Below are positions 11,069 through 22,639 of a stretch of DNA of 64,000 bases, in pieces. The stretch spans positions 1,349,870,323 to 1,349,934,322 of the forward strand of contig NC_090444.1 of assembly GCF_031143425.1 (NCBI RefSeq). The letters are read 5' to 3'. The number at the start of each line of letters is the position of its first letter. Positions within the stretch are counted from its first letter, which is position 1. Below the pieces are notes generated by a model. It was given only the letters and a program-made list of their open reading frames with translations. It was not told where the DNA came from and did no database searches. The DNA is from Pleurodeles waltl. Taxonomy: Eukaryota > Chordata > Amphibia > Caudata > Salamandridae. A program made the position numbers and the translations under genes.

Positions 11069-11956
11069 GGGCAGATTTATACTTTTTTAATCAAACCTGC
11101 GTTAGCGCAGATTTGCCTCAAAAAGTATAGTGCCGGCTAGCGCCATTCCATTACGTCGGCCGGGCGCCATGTTTATGAAATGGCGCTAGCCAGCGGTAAG
11201 GCCCCATTAGCGTCCTTGTAAAGAACGCTAACAGGGCCGGGGAGGCGTAGGGGGAACCAGGGCTCGTGCGCCAAATTATGGCGCTACACTGTTTAGAGGC
11301 AAAAAAATTGCCTCTAGGCAGTATAGTGCCATTTTCTGGCGCACAAGCCCCATAGACATGACTCCTGTCTTATTAAAAACAGGAGCCATGCCCACCCCCC
11401 AATGGCCATGCCCAGGGGACCAATGGCCATTGGGGCCGGCACCGTGCAGGGGGCCCCAACTCAGGGACCCCGAGCGGTGTTTGGCAAAAAAATAAAAATA
11501 CTCACCCGGACTTACCTTGGATGGGTCCCTCATCCTTAGGTGACCTCCTGGTGTGGGTTGGGGTGTCCCTTGGGGCAGGGAAGGGCACCTGTGGGCAATT
11601 TCCATGGTCTCTGACCATGGAAATCTGCCTACAGGTCCCCTTACGCCTGCCCAGACCCAGGCGTTAAATAATGGTGCTAAGCAAGCTTAGCGCCATTATT
11701 TAAGGCCCCCGTGCTGGATTTTAGCACGGGGATAAATATGGTGGAAAGGCCATATCATCCTTTTCTGGACGAGAATGCCTACCTTGCATCTCATTGACGC
11801 AAGGTAAGTTTTCCCCTCCAGAAAACGACGGAAACTCCATTACTTTTGCACTAGACATGTCTAGGTCCAAAGTATACACATGGAGTAAGGTTTGCACTGA
11901 ATTAGCATTAAAAAAAATTATGCTAATTCAACGCAAACCAAGTATAAATATGGGCC
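11069..11956. mobile_element. MITE, 888 bp, of the ATTTATAC-ended family
   Basis: The left end GGGCAGATTTATAC and right end GTATAAATATGGGCC are near-complementary. The inside carries characteristic GCGTTAGCGC and TAGCGCCATT words, also inverted. The flanks TAA and TGA would be a 3-bp duplication with one mismatch. It is related to the element at 19850-20783, with the same internal words and the same kind of end. No transposase is present. Confidence 0.75.
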
Positions 11957-11959
11957 TGA

Positions 11960-12590
11960 GTGTGTACGTGGTATCTCAGGAAGAGACAGGCGCACCCACA
12001 CTTCACTCCTTTTAAAATTAAAATAAACAAACCAGTGGTCACTTGATTTGCTAAAAGCAAAAAGAAAAAGAAAAGCTGTGGCGACACAACTACACCAAAG
12101 GGAAACCCTGAGGCAAAATGAGTGCCTAAAAAATTGCATATTGTGCTTATATGATGCCCTAGGAGGAGTAGAGGAATACAAAAAGTGATGGGTGAATTGC
12201 TTGAAGTAATCTCAGCCACTAGTACTTACTTGGTGTGGAGCAGGAGCACCATAAGGAAACTGAATTGGCTCTGGGGATTGCCATGAGAGTGGCAGACCCC
12301 CACAGGAGCCTCGCTTTACATTTTTGACTATCACTCTGTCTCACAGGTCACAGAGTGGCTTGGGAAGAGTGTGCACTGTTTCCCATGCACTGTTAGAGCT
12401 GAATTATTTGTCAACAGTTTCTGAGATGTTTGGACATGTGTTGTTAGGTTCTGTGGTTGCTGATTGCTTTGCAACCTTGGTTTAATGCAGAAGAAAGATT
12501 CTGAGGCTAATGTTTGAATGTTGAAAACCATTGATTTGTGTGTTATGCTGGTTTTAAGCAGTTTTCTTTTATTTTAATAAATGTATTTTA
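11960..12590. other. No recognisable gene
   Basis: Short AT-rich stretch between a MITE and the 3' end of a LINE. Nothing coding or structured was recognised. Confidence 0.45.
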
Positions 12591-12599
12591 AATTTTGCA

Positions 12600-13480
12600 G
12601 TAGTCAACACAACCACAGCTAAACATAAACATTAAAAACAGTGGTGTGGAATACATGTGCATAGGGTACATTAAGTCACCGTATGTAATAGTGCAAAGGC
12701 AGTACACTGGACGCATGGTTTTACAGTATGGACCTCGCTTGTCGCACAAGTACAGGTGTTTTACTATGTATCCATTGGACTGTGGGGCCCTCTGCACAGG
12801 TTACACAATCATGGGTCTGATGTATCGTTCTGGTTACCGTCTATCAGATCAAGCCCATGTCAGCTGATCCACTGGCCCCATATTATACGGATCTTTTGGG
12901 GGCAGCCCATATTTTTATATGTGACCTTCTCTGCTGCCACTGAGAGGTCCATTCCGCTTCTCCATTCTTGAATGGTCGGGACTCCCCACCTCCGCTCCAC
13001 ATCGCGCTCTGCAACCACCAGACCCAGAGCATTACAGAGAAGGAGTGGCCGTGTGATATCTGTCATTTTGGGTATCCAGTAGGACATAACGTGGGTTCTG
13101 CTGGAAGCGTTACCTCAAGTATTTTGCCAAGTTCAGCTAGTATCACATTCCAGTATCTGTGGAGTGGGGGGCAGCGCTATAGTGTATGTATGAAATCGCC
13201 TCTCTCAGTATTGCACCATAAACGTACCAGCGATGTCGTTCTGCCCATCTTGTTTTATTTAGCCCTGTCATAATACACCCTTTGTAGGATTTTATATTGG
13301 ATCGGGCACAATGGCTACCTCTCTTGGATGCATGGCCGTGGCCTCCAAGTCAATTTACTCCAGTTCACTCACATCCCTGATGTAGCGGTCCCTAAGTGTA
13401 CTGGCTATCGGTTATGTTATTATTTAGTGTGTGATATGTAAGAGAAGTAGCCTCTTTAGATAATCCTTCTAGTAGTAGTC
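12600..13480 (-). pseudogene. L1-like LINE, C-terminal end of ORF2 and 3' UTR (distal half)
   Basis: On the minus strand the frame ending with a TGA near 12860 shows the typical L1 ORF2 C-terminus: a cluster with CP and YW (CPPLHRYW type), then an RRWGVPTIQEW block, EKVTY, and a final IWGQW just before the stop. Sequence from about 12859 down to 12600 would be the 3' UTR. Frames are broken by scattered stops. The fragment stops at 13480 because an LTR-like element was inserted there; the rest of the LINE continues at 16545. The 5' UTR, ORF1, endonuclease and catalytic RT are absent. Confidence 0.75.
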
Positions 13481-16400
13481 TGTGAGAAAGTAGCCTCTTT
13501 CTAGCCTTGTTACCACCACTTTTGGCCTTTTGGTGAGTATATGTCAGGGTGTTTTCACTGTCTCACTGGGATCCTGCTAGCCAGGGCCCAGTGCTCATAA
13601 TGAAAACCCTATGTTGTAAGTGTGGTTGTTATGTGTCACTGGGATCCTGCTAACCAGGACCCCAGTGCTTATACGTTTTTGGCCTATATGTATGTGTTCC
13701 CTGTGTGATGCCTAACTGTCTCACTGAGGCTCTGCTAACCAGAACCTCAGTGGTTATGCTCTCTCTGCTTTACAAATTGTCACTAACAGGCTAGTGACCA
13801 ATTTCACCAATTCACATTGGCATACTGGAACACCCTTATAATTCCCTAGTATATGGTACTGAGGGACCCAGGGTATTGGGGTTCCAGGAGATCCCTATGG
13901 GCTGCAGCATTTCTTTTGCCACCCATAGGGAGATCTGACAATTCTTACACAGGCCTGCCAGTGCAGCCTGAGTGAAATAACGCCCACGTTATTTCACAGC
14001 CATTTACCACTGCACTTAAGTAACTTATGAGTCACCTATATGTCTAACCTTCACCTGGTGAAGGTTGGGTGCAAAGTTACTTAGTGTGTGGGCACCCTGG
14101 CACTAGCCAAGGTGCCCCCACATCGTTCAGGGAAAATTCCCCGGACTTTGTAGGTGCGGGGACACCATTTCACGCGTGCACTATACATAGGTCACTACCT
14201 ATGTATAGCATCACAATGGTAACTCCGAACATGGCCATGTAACATGTCTAAGATCATGGAATTGTCACCCTTGGGGAGACAATTCCATGATCCCTCGGGT
14301 CTCTAGCACAGAACCAGGGTACTGCCAAACTGCCTTTCCGGGGTCTCCACGCAGCTGCCAACCCCTCAGACAGGTTTCTGCCCTCCTGGGGTCCAGGCAG
14401 CCCTGGCCCAGGAAGGCAGAACAAAGGATTTCCTCTGAGAGAGGGTGTGACACCCTCTCCCTTTGGAAATAGGTGTGAAGGCTGGGGAGGAGAAGCCTCT
14501 CCCAGCCTCTGGAAATGCTTTGATGGGCACAGATGCTGCCCATCTCTGCATAAGCCAGTCTACACCGGTTTAGGGATCCCCCAGCCCTGCTCTGGCACGA
14601 AACTGGACAAAGGAAAGGGGAGTGACCACTCCCCTGACCTGCACCTCCCAGGGGAGGTGCCCAGAGCTCCTCCAGTGTGCCCCAGACCCCTGCCATCTTG
14701 GAAACAGAGGTGTTGCTGGCACACTGGACTGCTCTGAGTGGCAAGTGCCATCAGGTGACGTCAGAGACTCCTTCTGATAGGCTCTTACCTTTCTTGCTAG
14801 CCTATCCTCCTTCCTGGGTAGCCAAACCTCCTTTTCTGGCTGTTTAGGGTCTCTGCTTTGGGGAATTCTTCAGATACCAAATGCAAGAGCTCACCAGAGT
14901 TCCTCTGCATCTCCCTCTTCACCTTCTGCCAAAGGATCGACCAGTGACTGCTCAGGTCGCCTGCAAAACTGCAACAAAGTAGCAAAGACGACTACTGCAA
15001 CCTTGTATCGCTTCATCCTGCCGGCTTTCTCGACTGTTTCCTGGTGGTGCATTCTCTGGGGGTAGCCTGCCTCCTTCTTGCACCAGGAACTCTGAAGAAA
15101 TCTCCCATGGGTCGACGGAATCTTCCCCCTGCAACCACAGGCAACAAAAGAGTGCATCATCGGTCCTCTGGGTCCCCTCTCAGCACGACGAGCGTGGTCC
15201 CTGGAACTCAGCAACTCTGTCCAAGTGACTCCCACAGTCCAGTGACTTTTCAGTCCAGGTTTGGTGGAGGTGAGTCCTTGCCTCCCCACGCTAGACTGCA
15301 TTGCTGGGTACCGCGTGATTTGCAGCTGCTCCGGCTCCTGTGCACTCTTCCAGGATTTCCTTCGTGCACAGCCAAGCCTGGGTCCCCAACACTCTAACCT
15401 GCAGTGCACAACCTTCTGAATTGTCCTCCGGCATCATGGGACTCCCTTTTCTAACTTCGGGTGGACTCCAGTTCACTCCTCTTCCAAATGCCTGTTCTGG
15501 TACTTCTGCGGGTGCTGCCTGCTTCTGTGAGGGCTCCCTGACTTGCTGGGTGCCCCCTCTGTCTCCTCATCCAAGTGGCGACATCCTGTTCCCTCCTGGG
15601 CCACAGCAGCATCCAAAAACCCTAAATGCAACCCTTGCAGCTAGCGAGGCTTGTTTGCGGTCTTTCTGTGTGGGAACACCTCTGCAAGCTTCTTCACGAC
15701 GTGGGACATCCATCCTCCAAAGGGGAAGTTCCTAGTCCTCTTCGTTCTTGCAGAACACAAAGCTTCTTCCATCCGGTGGCAGCTTCCTTGCACCCTCAGC
15801 TGGCATTTCCTGGGCATCTGCCCACTCTCGACACTGTCTCGACTCTTGGACTTGGTCCCCTTGTCTTACAGGTACTCAGGTCCGGAAATCCACTGTTGTT
15901 GCATTGCTGGTGTTGGTCTTCCTTGCAGAATCCCCCTATCACGACTTCTGTGCTCTCTGGGGGTTGTAGGTTCACTTTACACCTACCTTACAGGGTCTTG
16001 GGGTGGGCTATTTTTCTAACCCTCACTGTTTTCTTACAGTCCCAGAGACCCTCTACAAGCTCACATAGGTTTGGGGTCCATTCGTGGTTCGCATTCCACT
16101 TTTGGAGTATATGGTTTGTGTTGCCCCTATACCTATGTGCTCCTATTGCAATCTACTGTAACTTTACATTGCTTGCATTACTTCCTTTTGCTATTATTGC
16201 ATATTTTTGGTATTGTGTACATATATCTTGTGTATATTTGGCATCCTCATACTGAGGGTACTCACTGAGATACTTTTGGCATATTGTCATAAAAATAAAG
16301 TACCTTTATTTTTAGTATATCTGTGTATTGGGTTTTCTTATGATATTCTGCATATGACACCAGTGGTATAGTAGGAGCTTTGCATGTCTCCTAGTTCAGC

Positions 16401-16539
16401 ATAAGCTGCTCTGCTATAGCTACCTTCTATCAGCCTAAGCTGCTAGAAACACCTCTTCTACACTAATAAGGGATAACTGGACCTGGCACAAGGTGTAAGT
16501 ACCTCTGGTGCCCACTACAAGCCAGGCCAGCCTCCTACA
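13481..16539. mobile_element. LTR-like element (solo LTR or LARD), 3,059 bp, inserted in the LINE
   Basis: The element starts TGTGAGAAAGTAG and ends GCCTCCTACA, so it has TGT...ACA ends as LTRs do. It is flanked by identical 5-bp TAGTC copies at 13476-13480 and 16540-16544. An AATAAA signal lies at 16294-16299. Short open frames inside do not resemble gag, pol or env. No internal LTR pair is seen, so it is either a very long solo LTR or a large non-coding LTR derivative. LINE coding sequence resumes on both sides, confirming the boundaries. Confidence 0.85.
16294..16299 (+). terminator. Polyadenylation signal of the LTR-like element
   Basis: AATAAA in an A/T-rich context, about 240 bp before the right end of the element. 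This suggests that the + strand is its sense strand. Confidence 0.5.
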
Positions 16540-16544
16540 TAGTC

Positions 16545-17094
16545 TCCCTTCCAGTGGGGCGTATTCTGGGATTTCATGGCCAGAAAGGCTGCACTCCGAG
16601 ACCCAGGCATGTCGTAGTTGTGCATGCTTCAAAAGCACCCCATTCTCCAGGATATCCCTAATGGTGAAAATTTCAATGGGATCCCAGGACCTGAATCGTT
16701 GTAGCTTGCCAATTTCACTGAACCATGTCCCCTTCCAAAGAGGCGCCACCCTTGAAATTTTCCGAGCCCAGCCAATCTTTCATGTCACTCTTTGCCACAC
16801 TGCCAAGGTTACCTGGGTCACCGGAAGTAGGTTTTGTTTGCCTCTGTCACTATATAGGTAGTGTAGGTGAGAATTGTGACTCAGGGTGCTTTTTTTAGTC
16901 TGTATGTAGGGCGGTCGTGTGGTGTGTAGATCCAGTCATTATATGTGATTAAGTGCACAGCCTAATAGTAGGCTTCTATATCAGGGAGAGCTATCCCACC
17001 ATTGTAGGGGTTTTGCTGTAGAATCTTCAGAACTGTCTTCGGACATCCGCCTTACCACAGAAGGTAGTCTTAAGCAGTGTTAAGCAGTGGTTCT
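16545..17094 (-). pseudogene. L1-like LINE, ORF2 C-terminal region (proximal half)
   Basis: Read on the minus strand this shows L1 ORF2 hallmarks from the region after the RT palm. An ALPDIEAYY block (near 16980-17000) comes first, then a WDPIEIFTIRDILENGVLLKH-type thumb-distal block around 16620-16700. The reading is continuous with 12600-13480 once the intervening TAGTC-flanked element is removed. Stops and frameshifts are present, so the copy is dead. The upstream end is cut near a hAT-like remnant at 17095. Confidence 0.7.
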
Positions 17095-17642
17095 TACCCT
17101 GGGATCTGGGAAGCCTATTCATGGTTTCCGCAACTGTTTTGAAAATGAAGTAATATTAGCTAAATGTAGCAAATTAATAAAGTACATGTACATAGAAATC
17201 TAAATGTAAAATTGAAGCTAAATGAAAAAGGAATTAGAAATTGGCTAAACTTAAGACGATATCCTTAGCTAGACATGTGTGAGTAGCACAAATACAGCAA
17301 ACAAAATCTAGTATGGTCAGGTGCTAAATTCAATTGAAGCACTGGTTTGTGCTGACAAACGAGTTCATACATTAGGAGCTAGAGTCTAGCATTTCTCTTC
17401 ATGTTTGAGAAATAAAACTACACTTTGAAAAGCTCCAACCTACCTATTATAATTTAAATTTCGATGTTTGCTTATTTATTTTGTGTGTGAATTAAATAAA
17501 ATATTTCATAATTTGTGTATTCAATGTATACTTGTTTCTATATTTTTGTGTATGACTAATAGAATTTGCTTAGTCTGGGGTCCTCAGCTTTCATTAGTGA
17601 TTCATTTGTGGTTAATAGAAGTTAAAAGGTTAAAACCCTCTG
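17095..17642. mobile_element. Probable non-autonomous hAT-like remnant
   Basis: The left end CAGTGGTTCTTACCC and the complement of the right end (CAGAGGGTTTTAACC) form a degenerate inverted repeat of hAT style. The middle is AT-rich without coding capacity. An 8-bp duplication is not clear, so the boundaries and class are tentative. Confidence 0.4.
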
Positions 17643-17644
17643 GT

Positions 17645-19846
17645 TTAGGAAGGTTCTTAATTTCAAGAAAAGGTGGTACCATTGTGAAAGTGTTTCAGTA
17701 TTAAATTGTATTATGTTTGAGTTTGTTCTGCATTTGATTAGTATAATGACACCCAGACAAGGCTAAAAGGCTTGACCTTTTGTTAATGGACCCCTCATAC
17801 TGCATTAGGCACATAAGAGGGATATTGGGTTTCTAGGGTCAGCAAATTAGTGTTTGTTGCACTGCTGAGTCTTTGGCCCTCAGCTCCTCCCTTGAGCAAG
17901 CCTTGGACTGCTGTGCCTCGCTATCCTGAAAGTCAAGTGCTAAAATGGGGTACTTGATTCACATTGTGGAGGTCTTCAGTAAAGGGTGTCAGGACAACAG
18001 TGACAGAAAAATCCAGTTGTTACAATTGGGGCCCAATACCACTGTCTGACCTGGAACCCTCCGATCTGGATGTCTCACGGCATTATACTATGCTTGTGTC
18101 ATTTTACTCAAGTATTGGGTAAGTTGGAGATGGTGTACAGGGTGAATTGTATTCTACATTGTAAGTGCCTGCATCAAATAGCGAATCCACTTGAGGCTGC
18201 TTATGTTTTTCCCAGGGGACGTGACAACCTTCATCATCCTTCTTCCGGATCTGGGACCCTTTAATATTCTGATGAGTTGTGCCAAATTAATTTGTGTCCT
18301 GCCATCCAGTTTCTCTTTTCCATGGTATGTAAGCCACACTTCCCCCATTTTGTGGTTGTGTACATTGGCTAGCATTCAGAAGTTGTTGATTGAGGGACTC
18401 TTGTTTCAATCAGAAACTATGACATATAACTTATATAACTTCCAGCCCATCCTCTCCTTTCCAGAGTGCCTGAGAAAAAATGCACTCTTTTCAGATTAGA
18501 GAGTGTACTGAATTTGAAAGAAAGGTTGGACTTTGGTTGGACCTGACTTTCTGCCAATTCTCCAAAAGCAGAATAAATACTGGCCAAAGCCCACCAGTAT
18601 GTTGCATTTTGTCTCGGCTTATAAAGGTGTCTGAAGTCACCAGCCCAGGATCGGCTGCTGCATGGTGAGTCAAGTTGAAACTTTTTTTTATTATTATTAT
18701 TATTTTTTACGCCAAACAAGTAAAGGAGTCTGGAGAAGCTCTTCTTTCATTAACTGTCCTGGAGGAAGCTGTAGTGCCTAGTGGTGTGTTTAGAGTAGCA
18801 GCAACCTGATCAGGAGGATAAAAAGTAAAGCCCAGCTGACCAGGCTCATGACAAAGCATGGGCAATGAGCTCAGGATCCAGTAGGCATCTTCTTGGTGAG
18901 GGTCCTGGACAAAGACGTATCACCTTCCTCACTGAGACTACGTGTCTTGTAGCCAGCTCTGCCTGATTACCTCATGTGTGAGCAAACGTATTTGTTTGAA
19001 ATGTAATTTAATCTCACTGAAATATAAAGGCAAAACCTGCACAGTTTATATGCATGACACGTTTACAACACAAACTCCTAAGAGGTACATATTGATTTGC
19101 TTCATTTGATTACTTCTGTTCGTTCAAATTCTTCCTGTTTTGGCATGTGATAACATCATTAAAATGGCATCCTTTCCCACCTAAATAGATTCCTAAGTGT
19201 GAATGGCTGTGTTGGGAGCACTCACCTTTCTTTACACGTTTAGGCACTCAAAAAAAGGCTTCCATCAAGATGAACGAAACTAGAATGAAGGGTCTGGTTG
19301 TAAATCCAGTGTTCCTTTGTGCTGTTCTGTTTGCTCGGCCACTTTCATCATGTAGGAGGAAAGCTTGCACAGCTAGCTGACTCTCAGTTGTTGATTTTGC
19401 TTTTTGTGGGAAACTTGCAGTGTGGTGTCCATGCTTCAATTACTCTACGTCTGCCTTAGACTTGCACTATTGGCACTTCCTGCATTCCCTGTGTGTGGGC
19501 AAGGTTTACACTGCTGTTTTATCTCTGTGTGAGAAGGAAGCTTGTAGTGCTTTAAGCAATGCTGTACGAAGTCACTTTGACCGAACCCTCTCCTGCTGAG
19601 ATCTGCCTGTTGTTCTTTTTGTGTGTGATATTTGGTTGCTGATCTGCTCCCCTTGCTTCGTTTCTACTTGTTCTGCCTGCCTGCAAAGTTTCCACTTCTG
19701 ATTTATTGTGCTATGCATGTGAAAGAAGTTGGTAGAGCACCTGCCTGTGCTCTACCTCTTCTTTGTCTATGAACAAAAGACTGGACTATTTAGCAGTAAC
19801 CCATCTGCAGTCGTCCAAGTGAGCTTATTGCAGTTTACTAAAGTAT
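17645..19846. other. No recognisable gene
   Basis: Only short open frames, none recognisable. A T-rich/TTA low-complexity patch lies near 18680-18712. A 10-bp stem hairpin (GGTAGAGCAC with its complement) sits at 19731-19756. Confidence 0.45.
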
Positions 19847-19849
19847 ATA

Positions 19850-20783
19850 GGCCCATATTTATACTTTTTGACGCTAAACTGCGCTAACGCAGTTTAGCGT
19901 CAAAAAGTTTTGCGCCGTCTAACGCCATTCTGAAGCGCCATGCGGGCGCCGTATTTATGGAATGGCGTTAGACGGCGCAATCAGACCGGCGCTGCCTGGT
20001 TTGCGTGGGAAAAAACCACGTAGACCAGACAGCGCCGGCGTAGGGGGAAAATGGCGCATGGGCGTCTTAAAATGGGGCAAGTCAGGTTACGTCGAAAAAA
20101 TCGTCTTAACCCGACTTGCGCCATTTTTTAACGACGCCCATCCCCCATCAACATGACTCCTATCATTGTAAAGATAGGAGTCATGCCCCCTTGCCCAATG
20201 GCCATGCCCAGGGGACTTCTGTCCCCTGGGCATGGTCATTGGGCATAGTGGCATGTAGGGGGGCACAAATCAGGCCCCCCTATGCCACAAAATATTATTA
20301 AAAAAAAAAAAAAAAAAACTTACCTGAACTTACCTGAATGTCCCTGGGGTGGGTCCCTCCAGCCTTGGGTGTCCTCCTGGGGTGGGCAAGGGTGGCAGGG
20401 GGGGTCCCTGGGGGCATGGGAGGGCACCTGTGGGCTCATTTTGAGCCCACAGGCCCCTTAACGCCTGCCCTGAGCAGGCGTTAAAAAGTGGCGCAAATGC
20501 GCCGTTTTTTGCCACGCCAACTCCCGGGCGTCTCTTTTGCCCGGGAGTATAAATACCACGTAAAGGCCTGGGAGTCATTTTTTAGACGGGAACGCCTCCC
20601 TTGCATATCATTAACGCAAGGAAGGGGTTCACGCTAAAAAATGACGCACATTCCGGGAACTTTGGCGCTATTCGCCTCTAACGCCATAGTATAAATATGG
20701 CGTTAGTTGGCGTTAGTTTTGCGTCGAAATTGCGTCAAAAAAAACGACGCAATTTCGGCGCAAACGGAGTATAAATATGGCCC
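19850..20783. mobile_element. MITE, 934 bp, with ATA duplications
   Basis: The left end GGCCCATATTTATACTTTTT and right end GTATAAATATGGCCC are inverted copies with one base missing. ATA at 19847-19849 and at 20784-20786 forms a 3-bp duplication. The inside is rich in GCGTTA/TAACGC palindromic words and has an A-run near 20300. It has no open transposase. It is in the same family as 11069-11956; the target length is consistent with Harbinger. Confidence 0.85.
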
Positions 20784-21089
20784 ATAGATTTTTAGGTCTC
20801 GCTTGAGACTGCTCGTGCATTGTTGTTTGTGAGACAGTTTAGTTACATAAGAGGGGGCTCAAAGCCCACCTGTGGCTTACAATTGGTTGGCCTAATAGTC
20901 ATTCTCATTTAGTTTTTTCTCTTTGGTCAGCGCAGGCGGCTTCACTTCCTCTTCGTGTGTTTGTCCCTTTTCTAGAATATGGCCAGAGTTCTGCTTCCTT
21001 GCCCAATGTCCTTCCACTGCTCATTGTTTCTGAGCTACTTTTTATTTTAGTTGCAGCACTCCAAAAAAATGATGTCCATGTTGTTGCTT

Positions 21090-21420
21090 GCCTGTCCCAC
21101 CCTCCCCGTGTTTTGCTTTGCCCACACCCTCTCTGTCTGTTGTCCTTCCTGCTTTTTTCCCCAGCCTGCCATCGGTGTTGCTTTGCCCCACTCTCCCTTA
21201 CCATTGGCCATGTTGCTTTGCCCCACCTTCTCTTCCCGCTGCCCATGTTGCTTTACCCTGACCCTCTCTGCCTGCCGTCTGTGTTGCTTTGCACCACCCT
21301 CCCTCCCTGCTGTCCATGTTACTTTGACCCACCCTCCCTCCCTGCTGTCCATGCTACTTTGCCCCTACCCTTCCTGCCTCCCTGCCATCATTGTTGCTTT
21401 GCCCTCACCCATCGGCGTTG
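21090..21420. repeat. Degenerate pyrimidine-rich minisatellite
   Basis: About eight imperfect units of roughly 35-45 bp repeat the words CCCTGCTGTCCATG and TTGCTTTGCCCCACCC. The apparent open frames over it are a by-product of the repeat. Confidence 0.65.
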
Positions 21421-21429
21421 CACGTAGGA

Positions 21430-22125
21430 CTTATCATAAAAAAAGCGTCATGCATTTCCATAACCAATAAGTCTTGCTTAAACAACAGCTATTGGCTGTG
21501 CCAGTGTTTTTATAGCCAAGTTGTGCAGCAGTGCGGCTGTTATGCAGCATGGATGGAAGTAAACAAAAAAAGCACTATAACGCTGCCAGCACTGACTGTG
21601 TAGTGCTTTAATGTTTTTTTTTTTTTTACTTTCAGCCATGCTGCTCAGCATTCGCACTGCTTCACAACATGGCTAAAAAACATTGAGAAAGCCAAAGCTC
21701 CCACATAAATTAAACCCAGTCGTTTTGCCAATGCTTGTTAATTGAGGCGTCTCCTTTACAGACTGCCCGTCACTTTTCTGATGCTGAAGCGTCTTTGTCA
21801 CATGTACATACCCCTTCTAAAAGATATGTAACTGTGCAGGATGCTTATTTGCTTTTATTTTAGTTTTGTTATCGGAGGTTAGAGGACATGTGGGTTGGGA
21901 ATGAAGAGCTGCATTGTGATGTATTTTGTTGCTCTGATAAGCTTACCATCGCTATGGTGTTCCACTACCCAGTTTTGAGAACGTCACAAAAAACAACTAT
22001 TGCCGAGTAGGCTAGCTATTTTCCCAAATTATTATTCTTTACCAGTGTCTCCTATGTCAGAGCCTGGAGTCTCTATGACTATGTATTCTAAGGGAGTGCT
22101 TGACATTTGGATATATTAGCTTATA
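21430..22125. other. No recognisable gene
   Basis: Mixed sequence with a T-run near 21615-21628. It could include an unclassified repeat. No coding signal was seen. Confidence 0.4.
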
Positions 22126-22129
22126 TGAC

Positions 22130-22392
22130 TCTCTGTAACCTGAAGGATGTCATCACTGTAAGATTCCTGTGCCTGTAAGACGTGTAACCTAAGGTCTAGC
22201 TTTCTTATCTGAGTCTGTGACGTCTGTGCAACCTGATTGATGTTCCTTGTACCTGGACTTCAGACAATAAGATCTCTGTAACCAAAGGCAAAACTCTGCA
22301 GCAAGAAACCCAGCTCTGGAATTTCTGTGCTGTGTTAACCGAGGCATAGTTAGCTGCAATTGAACTATGTATATAGGATTTGTGCAACCTAA
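22130..22392 (+). repeat. Weak ~49-bp degenerate tandem repeat
   Basis: A motif of the form TCTGTGyAACCTGA recurs with its AACC core near 22137, 22186, 22230, 22280, 22337 and 22386, with spacing of about 44-57 bp. The sequence between the cores is only weakly similar. Confidence 0.35.
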
Positions 22393-22639
22393 AGAACATC
22401 TTGGCTGTCCAAAACCAGAAGCTGTCTGATCTGGGGAATAGCCGATATCTCTGCTTATAATGGCTAGATCTTGCAGGACATGTGTCCCAGGAGAGGTAGC
22501 TTTGCTGTCAGATGTTTTGGGCTTACCCAACAGGATAGCTTTTTACATAAAGCCTGAGCGTGCAGAATCATGACAGGGGGACATATCTGCTGACTGAACT
22601 CTAAGCTTATTAAATGTTAATATCCTTGCAACCAGATTG

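Noticed and set aside
14265..15735. Several 100-170 codon frames in the 3-kb LTR-like element
   Set aside because: They overlap on both strands and resemble no gag, pol or env domain.
19731..19756. tRNA-like word GGTAGAGCAC in a hairpin
   Set aside because: Only a simple 10-bp stem; no cloverleaf, no B box and no terminal CCA-type arrangement.
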